From Candidatus Peregrinibacteria bacterium (GTDB lineage: Bacteria > Patescibacteriota > Gracilibacteria > UBA1369 > UM-FILTER-53-11): a stretch of 64,000 nt of DNA. Shown here in pieces: positions 8,507 through 23,050 of this stretch. The DNA is taken from the NCBI GenBank assembly GCA_016186205.1, contig JACPMA010000008.1, positions 1-64,000 of the forward strand, given 5' to 3'. Every line of letters starts with the position of its first letter. The first letter of the stretch is position 1. A model generated the notes under the pieces. It saw only the letters and a list, made by a program, of their open reading frames with translations, was not told the origin of the DNA and did no database searches. The position numbers and the translations under genes are program-made.

Positions 8507-8540
8507 ATATGTCATTGCGAGCGAAGCGAAGCAATCTACT
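8507..8540 (+). repeat. short palindromic repeat, family B, between ahcY and the next gene
   Basis: 33 of 34 bases match the copy inside ahcY. It starts directly after the ahcY TAA and supplies the TAG stop (CTA on this strand) of the convergent secreted-protein gene. It may act as a two-way hairpin between convergent transcripts. Confidence 0.8.
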
Positions 8541-9621
8541 CCGCTGGCGGGGCTTCCGGGGATTTTGCAGCCAACGCCTTGACTGCAAAACTGGCCGCAT
8601 CTTTTCTTGAAAAACCCAGGTTTAATTTACATTTACTGCCTTTATACTTAACTGCAATACCATTTGCACGCGCAGTAAAATATACCTGCGCCATTTTCTT
8701 CGTACCTTTTTTGACGTCAGAACAAATCTCTTCCAAATCATCACCCGTAAACGTCTCGTCGAGCGAAATATTTCTAGCATTCAAAAGAACTTCGTAATTT
8801 TGCAGCCGTGTCACTTTTTTGGCTGTAGAAAATGAACTAGGGATAAATTTCGCTTTGATCGCTTCCTTTTTGCAAGCCGTAATGCCGGGAAATTTTTTAT
8901 CCGATCCACAGCCGATGCCGGCAACCGCATTCCAAACCTGAATACCAAGATAACCGTTAGTCAAACGCGAAGGCCAATATTTTTTCGTTGCCGGAACTTT
9001 GTAAGTTTTCTGTTCCAACATCAACTCTGCAATCTGCAAAATCTTTTCCTGTTCGCTTTTTTTGAGCTTGCCGATATCTTTAAACATTGGCTCTTCCTCT
9101 GGCGGCGTTTCGGTTTCGGGCGTTGTTTCTGCATCTGATGATACGGGTTGCGTAGTTACAACGATACTACCGCCCGAAGACCCACCACCACCACCACCTC
9201 CTCCTCCAGCTCCACCGCCAGCCAAATTAGCCGCACAATAATCTGCAGTAGATGTCGGTGTAATAATAACTTTTGTATCAACGGTAATTGCCACCTTTGA
9301 CTTATCCGCATCGCAAGCCGTCTGGAAATTTTGATTGTTTACTAAATTAATTCTGCCCGATGAAGTAATACTGATATTGCCTTCTGATCCTTTTGTTATT
9401 TCCACCGAAGATGTATTTACAATAACTTCATCAGCGGTAGAGCCCGCTGGAATCACCAAAGAAACTGCTGTTGCCTCAACGGTTATAGTAATCGTGGTAT
9501 CTTCAGAGAAAGTAATAACTGAACTTGCTGATACTGTTACGCTAAATAATAAAGAAAAAACCACAATACTTATAATTGCACCAAATAATTTTCCAGATGA
9601 AAAGATATTATAATGAAACAT
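8536..9621 (-). CDS. secreted protein with Gly-rich linker and possible SLH-like C-terminal domain
   Basis: Residues 13-33 form a signal peptide or anchor (FGAIISIVVFSLLFSVTVSA). Residues 34 to about 150 are Thr/Val/Ile rich and probably beta-stranded. A glycine run ([17 protein letters not shown]) and an acidic Pro/Glu stretch link to a roughly 190-residue C-terminal part with paired cysteines (GIGCGSDKKFPGITACKKEA, EEICSDVKKG, GSKCKLNLGFSRKDAASFAVKAL) that loosely resembles degenerate SLH repeats. I do not recognise a defined family. The stop codon lies within a palindromic repeat, so the original C terminus may have been changed. It is divergent from the MopE-like lipoprotein, and both probably act at the cell surface. 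Confidence 0.75.
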   Translation of the reverse strand: MFHYNIFSSGKLFGAIISIVVFSLLFSVTVSASSVITFSEDTTITITVEATAVSLVIPAGSTADEVIVNTSSVEITKGSEGNISITSSGRINLVNNQNFQTACDADKSKVAITVDTKVIITPTSTADYCAANLAGGGAGGGGGGGGGSSGGSIVVTTQPVSSDAETTPETETPPEEEPMFKDIGKLKKSEQEKILQIAELMLEQKTYKVPATKKYWPSRLTNGYLGIQVWNAVAGIGCGSDKKFPGITACKKEAIKAKFIPSSFSTAKKVTRLQNYEVLLNARNISLDETFTGDDLEEICSDVKKGTKKMAQVYFTARANGIAVKYKGSKCKLNLGFSRKDAASFAVKALAAKSPEAPPAE

Positions 9622-9690
9622 AAAAAATAAAATGCAAATAGTACGCTTAAAATTATATATTTTAATTATAGCCTTGTCTTTGACAACACT

Positions 9691-9743
9691 TTGACAAATC
9701 CAAAAAATAGCAATAAAATTATCCTCCTAAGATGTAATAAGGA
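9691..9743 (+). promoter_or_regulatory. strong promoter and ribosome-binding site of the MopE-like gene
   Basis: A perfect TTGACA and TAAAAT are separated by 17 bp. A second TTGACA lies 11 bp further upstream. AAGGA lies 5 nt before the ATG. This is the best promoter-plus-RBS arrangement in the window and suggests high expression. Confidence 0.75.
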
Positions 9744-9748
9744 TATAT

Positions 9749-12418
9749 ATGGCTATTCGCGCACCAGAAAGGAATTCTTTTTCTCTCTTCCGTCGGCTTG
9801 CCGAAAATTCCAGATCCGGCACCCAATTAACTTCTCTTGCAAGAGCTTTTGGTGCTGCGGCTCTTTTAGTTGCCGCTGGCTGCGGATCTGTCGGATATGA
9901 ACCAAACGGAAGACGTGTTGCCGGTTCGGATATAGTATCTCCGGATGGTTCTGTAGGCCCTGCAAATGGACATACCGATGGTGATAGCGGGCCTCCTCTG
10001 CCAGATGATGGAGGCGACATCGGTAGAACTGATGGCGGTAGAGATCGCGATGGTGGTGATGATGAAGACGCAGGCGGCGCGCCGGATGCCGGCACCGGTC
10101 CGGACGCCGGAGGAAACCCAGATGCTGGAAATGGTGCAGACGCCGGCACACCCCCAGACTGCCCTGCAGAAACCTGCCAAGAAGGTGTTGGCGCCTGTGA
10201 ACAGGTTGGGGATGTGCTTTATAACGCTGATTGCAATCCAACCGGTTGCAGCGTCGCTGGAGCAGAACCTGCTGCGAGCGAAGACTGCGATAATGCTTTG
10301 GACGATGATTGTAATGGAGAAATAAATGACGGCTGCGCTTGCGTTCCAGAAGAAACTGCAGCTTGTTATACAGGCGGTGAAGACACGCGCAATCGTGGCA
10401 TCTGCCATGATGGAAATCTTTTATGTGGCGCTGATGGCCAATGGGGCGCTTGCGAAGAGGAACAGGCTCCGCTGGAAGAAATATGCGGCAACGGCCTCAA
10501 CGAAGACTGCGACCTTGAAACAGACGAAGGATGCGGTGGTGGCAGAGAATGTTTTGCTGGCGAAGGAATTTGCCGAACCGCAGGAATCACACGGGTTGAT
10601 GGAAGCTGTGATGCTATACCAGGCGTTCCGGAAGCAACAGATCTCTGCGGGGATGGATTGGATAATGATTGCGTTAATGGAATTGACGACGATTGTGTAT
10701 GCCCGGCAGATAGCACTCAATTATGCTATCAGGGCGGTGCGGATACACTAAATGTCGGTGTATGCAGACCTGGAACTCAAATTTGTATAGATGGCCGCAG
10801 ATGGAGCCCTGCATGCGAAGGCCAAACATTACCTTCTGCCGAACAATGTAACGGCGATGACGACAATTGTAATGATGAAATTGATGAAAATCTCACTCGC
10901 GCCTGCTCAACCGCCTGTGGTGATGGTACGGAAGTATGCAGAGATGGCGCTTTTCGCGATTGCAATGCTCCGCAACCGCAACCTGAAACATGCAACGGCG
11001 CAGATGAGAACTGTAATGACAGAATAGACGAAGATATTGTGCCACGCCCATGTTCAACCATCTGCGGCGATGGCACTGAAGTCTGCAGAGATGGGGCTTT
11101 CAGAGACTGCAACGCCCCTGTACCCCAACCGGAAGCATGCGGCGGTGGAGATGAAAATTGTAATGGCGTTACAGACGAAGGCTGCCCATGCACAGCCGGA
11201 CGCGGCGTTTGCGAAAGAGATGGTACTGTTCAACCCGACGGACGCTGCGATGCAATCGCAGGAAGCCCCGGTATTGAAATTTGCAATGGTGCAGATGATA
11301 ACTGTAACGGCGAAACCGATGAAACTTTTCCTGAACAAGGCCAACCATGTACGGTTGGCGCAGGCGCATGCGAACGCAACGGCGAAGTTGTATGCGAGCC
11401 GCCTTTAGGCGCACACTGTAACGTACTCCCCGGCACTCCTAATGCCGAAGAATGCAACGGAATTGATGACGACTGCAATGGAGTCACAGATGAAGACTGT
11501 CCATGCACGGTCGGACTTGGCATTTGCGAGGCGCCCGGTGTGATAAACGAGGCCGGAAGTTGTGAAGGGGTGGCTGGAGAGCCCGCCCTGGAAACGTGTA
11601 ATGGACTCGACGATGACTGTAACGGGGCGACTGACGAAACTTTCCCGGAAGAAGGACCATGTACTGTAGGCACAGGCGATTGTGCTCGGAGTGGCACAAT
11701 GCTCTGTGAGCCTGGATCTCCTCTTGGTGATACCCACTGCAGCGTTGTATCTGGCGATCCATCTCCGGAAGTATGCGGTGGCGGTGATGAAAATTGCGAT
11801 GGATTTACGGATGAAGAAAATAGCGGCGGTTGTCTAACATTTTACAGAGACGGCGATGTTGATACATACGGCACAGCTGAATCGCAATGTCTTTGCGCAG
11901 GGGTCGGAGAATTTACTGCTTCAAGAAGCGGCGATTGTGCTGATGGAAATGCCGCGGTTAATCCTGGAGCAATCGAAAGTACAGTGAATCGAATTGATGA
12001 TAACTGTAATAGATGGATAGACGAATCTGCTGCTGGCTATGAGGCGATGTGCGATAATACCGGCGGAAGTGCAGGTGTAACGCCAAATGGTCAACCAACG
12101 ATTAGCTGTGGTGGTGGCGGCCGCCCGCTAATGGTACCGATTCCAGCTGATTTATTGAGCACTGCTGTTTACAACACTCTGTTCGGAGCGGACGGCCAAA
12201 GAAGAGCAACTCTTGTAACTCTTGCCCCAAGCGGCGCACCCGGTTTCGACGGTCTCGCAGCAACAAATACCGCTACCGGGTTTCCGCTAAGCGCCGGTCC
12301 GACTGTTTGTCCGGCAGACCTTCCAGCACCGCCCGCTGGACGTGAAACCCGTTGTTATCGATCGCCGGATGAACCGGGTGGTATTGACTCGCCGGTACGA
12401 TTCAATATCACTCCATAG
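9749..12418 (+). CDS. MopE-like cysteine-rich lipoprotein with 11 metal-binding-type repeats
   Basis: The N terminus ends in a lipobox-like AALLVAAGC (C45), so the protein is probably a lipid-anchored surface protein. A low-complexity acidic linker follows (repeated PDAG/DAGG units), then about 600 residues with eleven repeats of the form CNGxDDNCNGxTDE. This pattern is the putative metal-binding motif known from MopE of Methylococcus and common in myxobacterial and other secreted proteins; the spaced Asp/Asn residues look like calcium-type ligands. The C-terminal 150 residues lack the repeats and contain DGDVDTYGTAESQC and a Pro/Gly-rich tail. The DAG linkers plus these repeats are typical of myxobacterial lipoproteins, which hints at transfer. 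Ligand and partner are unknown. Confidence 0.85.
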   Translation: MAIRAPERNSFSLFRRLAENSRSGTQLTSLARAFGAAALLVAAGCGSVGYEPNGRRVAGSDIVSPDGSVGPANGHTDGDSGPPLPDDGGDIGRTDGGRDRDGGDDEDAGGAPDAGTGPDAGGNPDAGNGADAGTPPDCPAETCQEGVGACEQVGDVLYNADCNPTGCSVAGAEPAASEDCDNALDDDCNGEINDGCACVPEETAACYTGGEDTRNRGICHDGNLLCGADGQWGACEEEQAPLEEICGNGLNEDCDLETDEGCGGGRECFAGEGICRTAGITRVDGSCDAIPGVPEATDLCGDGLDNDCVNGIDDDCVCPADSTQLCYQGGADTLNVGVCRPGTQICIDGRRWSPACEGQTLPSAEQCNGDDDNCNDEIDENLTRACSTACGDGTEVCRDGAFRDCNAPQPQPETCNGADENCNDRIDEDIVPRPCSTICGDGTEVCRDGAFRDCNAPVPQPEACGGGDENCNGVTDEGCPCTAGRGVCERDGTVQPDGRCDAIAGSPGIEICNGADDNCNGETDETFPEQGQPCTVGAGACERNGEVVCEPPLGAHCNVLPGTPNAEECNGIDDDCNGVTDEDCPCTVGLGICEAPGVINEAGSCEGVAGEPALETCNGLDDDCNGATDETFPEEGPCTVGTGDCARSGTMLCEPGSPLGDTHCSVVSGDPSPEVCGGGDENCDGFTDEENSGGCLTFYRDGDVDTYGTAESQCLCAGVGEFTASRSGDCADGNAAVNPGAIESTVNRIDDNCNRWIDESAAGYEAMCDNTGGSAGVTPNGQPTISCGGGGRPLMVPIPADLLSTAVYNTLFGADGQRRATLVTLAPSGAPGFDGLAATNTATGFPLSAGPTVCPADLPAPPAGRETRCYRSPDEPGGIDSPVRFNITP

Positions 12419-14048
12419 CAAAAGTGCTATTAAGCAACAAACCTGCAAACGCCATTAAAAATCTCTCCTCAATTTCACTTCTTGAAGTAACACGCTGCAA
12501 ATCCGGAATTATTTGATTTAAATAATTTTTATAATTATCTAATTTTGTGAAACCGGCTGCGGCTTGATTTACTACGGAAGATAATAAAATTATAGCTTCA
12601 GCTTCGAGGTAAGGAAATAAAACCAATATTTTTTTTCCTTTATCGTAATCTTTCTGGAATGCAGAATAATTATCAACCGCTAAATTGCTTAAAGCGCTAT
12701 GCACTGCAGCATTGCCGCGCGCGGACTGTATCGTAAAAAATATTGATGTAATTGTAATTAAAACGCTTAACCCAACAACAGTAATGGCTTTAAAACCGGG
12801 TTGGTTATATGTTGGCCTAATGTCCTCTTCTAACTTCCACGATTTGTTATCTAATAGGCCGATATAAATGAAAAACGGCAAATAACTGTTCAACGTATCC
12901 ACTCCGGTAAGATTTTGAACTATATATGCAATCAAAAGCGCAATAAAAAGCGGCCTTCTTCGCACCGAAATAAAAATCGCTGTCAATAAAAATAAATATG
13001 CCAAAAGACCGACAATGCCGCTATTAACCAACTCATCAAAAAAAACATTATGCGCGCGATCTTCCCATGCCTCCCCCACTCCGGCGGCATCAAAAGACGG
13101 ATCAAAATGAGTATTAAAAACCAAGGAATAATTTTCTCTGCCCCATCCCAAAAGAGGCCGGTCTTTAATCCCCGAAAGCGCTATCTTCCACATTGCAAAA
13201 CGCGCTTTTATAGTCTCTTCTTGCAATGAAAAATTCGTTATGCGTCTTACAAGAGAATTGCCGTTTAAAAAAGGGCTGTCTCTGTTTATAAACAAAAGTC
13301 CGTATATTAAAAATATTATCACCAAACCTCCGGCAAGCAGATGGCGTATATTTTTATATTTCCATATCGCATAAAAAGTCACAAAAAATACAGCCGCGCT
13401 TAACCCCAAAAATGCGCCCCTTACATTAGATAACAATACGGCTGACGCCTGCATGAAGGCGATAAATCCAAGCAAAATCTTTAATTTCTTATTGTTTGTT
13501 TGAGTAAATAAATATAAAGCAAAAAAGATACTAAATATTAAATAAGCGGAAATAAATGTTGGATTCCCCGCTATTGTTTCGGGTACATATCCGGTTAATA
13601 ATACAGATCCTAAAAGATTAATGGCAGCGTATATGCCAATAGCTAGGTTAACTGTCAAAAAAATGTTCCACTGCCGCTCCGTACGCAAAACAACCGTAGA
13701 TACGAATAACAAAATACCATAATGCAAAATTTCAAAAAAACCGAATGCCCGTTCCAGCGTTCCAAACATGCTTTTTGAAGGATCTGCCGAAAAAACAGTG
13801 GAAAGCGCCATGGTCACAAACCAAACCGCAATAGCAGTATGTATAAGCGTCCATTTGGGCCTATAAACCGGATATAAACCGACAAGCAATACTGCAACGA
13901 CTAATAATAATGCAATAATCACTTGAAAATATGCAGTGCGCGGAACTATATACGGGAAAAAGAAATCGTAACTTCTTATAAAAACAGAAAATAAGACCAA
14001 TACAAGCCCTCCGCGCAGTATCCAAAGTAAAACCTTGTCTAATTTCAT
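12408..14048 (-). CDS. O-antigen ligase/polymerase-like membrane protein (Wzy_C)
   Basis: The 546-residue protein has about a dozen hydrophobic segments. The hallmark large periplasmic loop contains RPLLGWGRENYSLVF and then RAHNVFFDELVNSGIVGLLAYLFLL, which match the Wzy_C/WaaL domain. Such proteins join or polymerise lipid-linked glycans, or glycosylate surface proteins. The last 150 residues carry another hydrophobic segment and a helical region. It is the last gene of a three-gene minus-strand run with two TPR membrane proteins, a frequent pairing for these ligases, and it converges on the lipoprotein gene with an 11-bp overlap. Confidence 0.88.
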   Translation of the reverse strand: MKLDKVLLWILRGGLVLVLFSVFIRSYDFFFPYIVPRTAYFQVIIALLLVVAVLLVGLYPVYRPKWTLIHTAIAVWFVTMALSTVFSADPSKSMFGTLERAFGFFEILHYGILLFVSTVVLRTERQWNIFLTVNLAIGIYAAINLLGSVLLTGYVPETIAGNPTFISAYLIFSIFFALYLFTQTNNKKLKILLGFIAFMQASAVLLSNVRGAFLGLSAAVFFVTFYAIWKYKNIRHLLAGGLVIIFLIYGLLFINRDSPFLNGNSLVRRITNFSLQEETIKARFAMWKIALSGIKDRPLLGWGRENYSLVFNTHFDPSFDAAGVGEAWEDRAHNVFFDELVNSGIVGLLAYLFLLTAIFISVRRRPLFIALLIAYIVQNLTGVDTLNSYLPFFIYIGLLDNKSWKLEEDIRPTYNQPGFKAITVVGLSVLITITSIFFTIQSARGNAAVHSALSNLAVDNYSAFQKDYDKGKKILVLFPYLEAEAIILLSSVVNQAAAGFTKLDNYKNYLNQIIPDLQRVTSRSEIEERFLMAFAGLLLNSTFAME

Positions 14049-14049
14049 A

Positions 14050-14763
14050 TTATTTTTTAGACTTCTCTAATTCATCCAGTTTAAGCCTTAGATCGCGCAG
14101 TTCTTCACCGACCTCCATAGTCGGCTCCATTGACCAAAGCTTATCAAAATAAATAATCGCATTATGCACATCACCAATATCGCGATAATAACCGGCCGCT
14201 CTGGCGGTTAAATCTCGATCGCCTTTATGTTTCTTAAGACATTTTAATAAAACATCAATTTCTTTATTTTTCTTAGTTGTATAGGAATATTTATATAAAT
14301 CAGCCAATGCCAAACACCCGCCGGCTTCTCCGGGACGCGCATATTTCATAGCATTTTCATAAGCATCTTCCGCCTCGGAATAATCTTTCATTTCAACGTA
14401 CGCATTACCCAAATTGGTCCAGCCTATTTCATTATTCGGCTCTATATTTAAACCTCTTCTCCACCATTTCGCGGCCAAATCCCACTCGCGCAAATTATAC
14501 CACTGCAATCCCATATCCATGGTTGCTGCAATTTTTTTATATTTATCGGGATTTTTGGACAAATCCTCTTTATTAACTTTTATCTGATCAATAAATTGCT
14601 TCTTTTGTATGTCAAACTCATATCTATCTATTAAAATTGATTCTCGCCATACGCCAAGCCCATAAGATACGCCGCGCCATGCAAAAATCAATAAAATAAG
14701 CGCAATACAAAAAATTAACCATTGCTTTTTTGACATATTTTTAATAAATTTTATTTTTTCCAT
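14050..14763 (-). CDS. membrane-anchored TPR protein
   Basis: One hydrophobic helix at residues 14-34 (QWLIFCIALILLIFAWRGV) is followed by tetratricopeptide repeats: WYNLREWDLAAKWWRRGLNIEPNNEIGWTNLGNAYVEMKDYSEAEDAYENAMKY, then a repeat ending in IYFDKLWSMEP. It overlaps the preceding TPR gene by 13 bp and is 1 bp from the ligase gene, so the three are probably cotranscribed and may form a membrane complex. The specific partner is not evident. Confidence 0.85.
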   Translation of the reverse strand: MEKIKFIKNMSKKQWLIFCIALILLIFAWRGVSYGLGVWRESILIDRYEFDIQKKQFIDQIKVNKEDLSKNPDKYKKIAATMDMGLQWYNLREWDLAAKWWRRGLNIEPNNEIGWTNLGNAYVEMKDYSEAEDAYENAMKYARPGEAGGCLALADLYKYSYTTKKNKEIDVLLKCLKKHKGDRDLTARAAGYYRDIGDVHNAIIYFDKLWSMEPTMEVGEELRDLRLKLDELEKSKK

Positions 14764-15425
14764 TCTTGATATTTTTTATTAATAGCTTCGTTCTTCGGAT
14801 CAATTTTTATATATTTAGGAGCATATTTCAAAAACTCTTTCTTATTTTGATCATACATATAATAACGTGTTATATCAAACAATATATCCTTGTCTGCAGG
14901 GAATTTCTCAAACCCCTTTTGAAGCGTTTCAAATGCTTTATCTTTTTCCGGTTCCAAACGAAAATAATAAAGCCAAGCAAGCTGCGTGTAATTTAAAGGT
15001 TTATTCGGCTCAAATTCCAAAGTTTTGATGTAAGCGTCGCGCGCGCTCGGATAATCCTTTTTTGCTTGATATGCCTTGCCTAAAAATGACCAATAATAAT
15101 ATGTGTTCGGAGAAATCCTAATCGCCTCTTTAAGCGCCCAAATCGCATCATCGTAGCCCTGCAGGCCAAAAAAACCTTGTCCTAAGGAATAATAGGCGCT
15201 GTCATTATTAGGATTTTTCTTTATAAAATCAAGATTTGCCTTCATCGTTTCGCCTACAACGGCAAAATCTTTATGGTGCGAATATTTGTCTAATATACGA
15301 TCCGATCTTATAAATGACAAAAATATAAAAACACCTAAAACGGCTATAACCAAAACCAAAATTATGCTTAACCAATTTTTCTTGTTTAAAATCTTTAACA
15401 TGCTTTCATATGATACAAAATTCAA
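14751..15425 (-). CDS. membrane-anchored TPR protein
   Basis: A transmembrane helix (WLSIILVLVIAVLGVFIFLSFI) precedes at least three TPR units: SAYYSLGQGFFGLQGYDDAIWALKEAIRISPNTYYYWSFLGKAYQAKKDYPSARDAYIKTLEFEPNKPLNYTQLAWLYYF. The start may be the ATG eight codons inside the ORF (MLKILNKKNW), since nothing conserved precedes it. It is the first gene of the TPR-TPR-ligase run, and a strong palindrome separates it from the S-layer gene. Confidence 0.83.
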   Translation of the reverse strand: MNFVSYESMLKILNKKNWLSIILVLVIAVLGVFIFLSFIRSDRILDKYSHHKDFAVVGETMKANLDFIKKNPNNDSAYYSLGQGFFGLQGYDDAIWALKEAIRISPNTYYYWSFLGKAYQAKKDYPSARDAYIKTLEFEPNKPLNYTQLAWLYYFRLEPEKDKAFETLQKGFEKFPADKDILFDITRYYMYDQNKKEFLKYAPKYIKIDPKNEAINKKYQEWKK

Positions 15426-15442
15426 ATTCGTTTGTCATTACC

Positions 15443-15474
15443 AAAGAGCCCCGCTTGCAAGCGGGGCTCTTTTT
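15443..15474. terminator. terminator hairpin after the S-layer gene
   Basis: AAAGAGCCCCGCTTG and CAAGCGGGGCTCTTT form a perfect 30-nt palindrome. On the plus strand it is followed by two more T; on the minus strand by TTTGG. It probably ends the S-layer transcript before the TPR gene. Confidence 0.75.
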
Positions 15475-15511
15475 ATAACTCATTACGTTGTTATCTCTAT
15501 AAACCTATCTG

Positions 15512-20656
<5,145 letters not shown>

Positions 20657-21206
20657 AGAAATGAAAATTAAGTAATAAGAATATTTTTGATAACTTGGTC
20701 GTTCCGTGTTTAGCGCCTCCGGATTCGGCGTCCCGATGCTCTGTTATGACGTCGACCTCATCGCAGGACAGAAGTTCGGGCGATTTTAAAAAGGAAAAAA
20801 GAAAGAAAATTTCTGTTATCCACCACGCGGCGGACATAAATTTAAATCGTAATTTGAATGCAGATTTTTAAGGAACACCTACAGAAACACTTGGGACTAT
20901 TTTTTAATCCCAAGCGCTTGAAAACGCTTTCTTAACAGCAAAATCCGAGTTTTTGCATAAGGTCGCAGTAAAATTTATCAGAGGGGTAATGGTGAAGTCA
21001 AACGATTATATGATTAGAAATTGTGAGAAAAATGCGGTTTTTTGGAAGCTATAATTTTCCGATGAACCGCGGTTTTTCTCCAATTTTACAGGTAAAATCA
21101 CCTTTTGCCCTTGATGAAACTTATCTGTTTTTTTTAACTTGAAATGAGGTGTTTTGTTTCTAAAATTTTGATGACAGATATTTTGTTTGTTGTTTGATTA
21201 TAAAAT
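20657..21206. other. gene-free leader/intergenic region upstream of the SLH gene
   Basis: I see no convincing gene. The part next to the SLH gene has hairpin potential on the minus strand (GATG...CATC and GGCGCC-type arms around 20710-20765). Further out are CTTGGGA...ATCCCAAG near 20890 and AAGCG...CGCTT. The rest is AT-rich. A 5' untranslated leader of 100-150 nt for the SLH mRNA is plausible. Confidence 0.4.
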
Positions 21207-21283
21207 TGGTACCGCGTACGGGATTTGAACCCGTGATTTCCGCCGTGAGAGGGCGGCGTCCTAGACCACTAGACGAACGCGGC
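21207..21283 (-). tRNA. tRNA-Glu (CTC)
   Basis: Acceptor arm GCCGCGT/ACGCGGT, anticodon stem CCGCC/GGCGG with loop CTCTCAC (anticodon CTC), T arm ACGGGTTCAAATCCCGT, discriminator A and encoded CCA. Confidence 0.95.
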
Positions 21284-21302
21284 GCAAACTATGCTGATAG
21301 TA

Positions 21303-21308
21303 TATAAT
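21303..21308 (+). promoter_or_regulatory. -10 box of dnaJ
   Basis: A perfect TATAAT lies 10 nt before the dnaJ ATG. No TTGACA is seen at the right spacing. It implies a very short leader. Confidence 0.5.
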
Positions 21309-21318
21309 TTCAATCACG

Positions 21319-22455
21319 ATGAGTAGAGACTTCTATGAAATTTTGGGGGTTTCCAAAAATGCCTCGCAAGAGGAAATAAAACGCGCGTACCGCAAATTGG
21401 CGCAAAAACATCATCCTGACCGCAATAAAGAAGATAAATCCGCAGAGACAAAATTTAAGGAGATAAATGCGGCTTATGAAGTGCTTTCTGATAAGAAAAA
21501 ACGCGATACGTACGACCAATTCGGCGAGAGCGCGTTTAGCGGAGGGGGCGGGGGAGGCGGCGGACAAGGCTTCCCGGGAGGTTTTGATTTTGGGAATCTT
21601 GGCGGATTTGGCGGCGGCTTTGCTGATATTTTCGAAACTTTCTTCGGCGGAGAAACATCTTCAAAAAAACGGCAATCGCAGGCGCAGGCCGGCGATGACC
21701 GCGAGATATCAATAAATATTACCTTTGAAGAAGCTGCTTTTGGTACAGAAAAGGAAATAAAGGCAGCAAGGATAGGAGAATGTGATGTATGTAAGGGGAA
21801 AGGAGCTGCTGTTGGCTCAAGAATTCTCGCTTGTCCGGCGTGCAACGGGTCTGGAGAAATTCGGACAGTGCGAAATACAATACTTGGTTCTGTGACTACC
21901 CGCCGGGTATGCGACGCTTGTTCAGGAAGCGGGCGCGTGCCGGAAAAAACCTGCGGAAATTGCCATGGAGTAGGACGTATGCGGATTGCAGAAAAACTCC
22001 GCGTGAAGATTCCGGCCGGAATTTCCGATGGTTCGACTATTCGACTAGTCGAAAAAGGGGATAGCGGTCTGCGTGGCGGTCCGAGCGGAGATTTTTATGT
22101 TCATATCACTGTTCTATTACATAAATTATTTCAACGTAAAGGGGCTGACGTATTTTCGGAGCAAGAAATTTATCTGCCGCAAGCCGTGCTCGGCGATGAA
22201 ATGGATATTCAAACAATCCATGGACCGGTAAAAATGCGTATTCCGGCGGGTACTCAATCTTCAAAAATCTTCCGTTTGAAAAATTATGGGGTAGCCAAAT
22301 TAAAAGGGGAGGGGAAAGGCGACCATTTTGTCACTATAAAAGTAAAGGTTCCTGAAAAATTGTCTAAAAAAGAAGAAGAACTCTATCAGCAGCTCGCAAA
22401 AGAAGCCGGATTAAAAATAAATCCAGAAAAAGGGTTTTTCAAAAAATTCATGTAA
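21319..22455 (+). CDS. dnaJ: chaperone DnaJ
   Basis: DnaJ is the J-domain co-chaperone that delivers substrates to DnaK and stimulates its ATPase. The J domain at residues 1-70 has the HPD motif ([10 protein letters not shown]). A Gly/Phe-rich segment follows ([28 protein letters not shown]), then four zinc-binding CxxCxGxG repeats ([32 protein letters not shown]) and the C-terminal substrate-binding domains. Length 378 is typical. No dnaK or grpE is adjacent. A membrane protein gene follows after 15 bp. Confidence 0.97.
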   Translation: MSRDFYEILGVSKNASQEEIKRAYRKLAQKHHPDRNKEDKSAETKFKEINAAYEVLSDKKKRDTYDQFGESAFSGGGGGGGGQGFPGGFDFGNLGGFGGGFADIFETFFGGETSSKKRQSQAQAGDDREISINITFEEAAFGTEKEIKAARIGECDVCKGKGAAVGSRILACPACNGSGEIRTVRNTILGSVTTRRVCDACSGSGRVPEKTCGNCHGVGRMRIAEKLRVKIPAGISDGSTIRLVEKGDSGLRGGPSGDFYVHITVLLHKLFQRKGADVFSEQEIYLPQAVLGDEMDIQTIHGPVKMRIPAGTQSSKIFRLKNYGVAKLKGEGKGDHFVTIKVKVPEKLSKKEEELYQQLAKEAGLKINPEKGFFKKFM

Positions 22456-22470
22456 GGGTAGAATAAAAAT

Positions 22471-23046
22471 ATGCTTAAGTTATCTTGGGATTTGTTTGTT
22501 GCTGTTATCTTCGCGGTCATTATCGCGTACAGCTTTATTATCGGGAAAGAAAACACGCTGAAGGTGATTATAGGAAGCTACATAGCCATTTTAACTGCTG
22601 ATGGATTGGGCAATCTTTTTAAGCAATATGCTTTAGCATCAAAGGATTTTGTTCAATTTTTGAAGTTTTTCGGCCTCGGCAGCGAGGATAAAACTATGAT
22701 TTTGTTTAAAGTTTTAGCTTTTATAATAGCCATTGTCATTATTGCGATGAAGGGAGGCTTTGAAATACACAGCCATTTTGCGCGCGGCGGAGTAATCGGA
22801 ATCATTATGAACCTCATTTTCGGCTTTTTGAGCGCCGGGCTTGTAGTAAGCACCTTACTTATATATGCGTCGGGCGCATCGTTTGTAGGAGGAAATGTGA
22901 GCATTTTAAACAATACTCTTGCGTCTGCATACGCGGAGTCAAACATGGTAAAACTTATGATTGATAACTATAACTTTTGGTTTGCCCTTCCTGCAGTATC
23001 ATTTCTTGTAGCAAGCTTGTTTAATAAAAAAGAACAAATAGCGTAA
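22471..23046 (+). CDS. conserved-looking multi-pass membrane protein, function unknown
   Basis: The 191-residue protein has about four to five hydrophobic segments (residues 5-25, 30-48, 82-98, 108-132, 165-183) with short charged loops and no catalytic motif I recognise. CvpA-like topology is possible but the sequence does not show it. It lies 15 bp after dnaJ on the same strand, and the tRNA-Lys gene on the other strand follows. Confidence 0.7.
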   Translation: MLKLSWDLFVAVIFAVIIAYSFIIGKENTLKVIIGSYIAILTADGLGNLFKQYALASKDFVQFLKFFGLGSEDKTMILFKVLAFIIAIVIIAMKGGFEIHSHFARGGVIGIIMNLIFGFLSAGLVVSTLLIYASGASFVGGNVSILNNTLASAYAESNMVKLMIDNYNFWFALPAVSFLVASLFNKKEQIA

Positions 23047-23050
23047 AAAA

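Noticed and set aside
8191-8540. insertion-sequence ends around the repeats in ahcY
   Set aside because: The copies are only 34 nt, no transposase ORF lies between them, and the DNA between is the intact end of ahcY.
20690-20790. c-di-GMP-I (GEMM) riboswitch in the S-layer leader, because GGGACGC and GCTAAAC-like words are present
   Set aside because: The conserved CGCACAGGGCAAACC-type 5' half and the tetraloop/receptor arrangement are not found.
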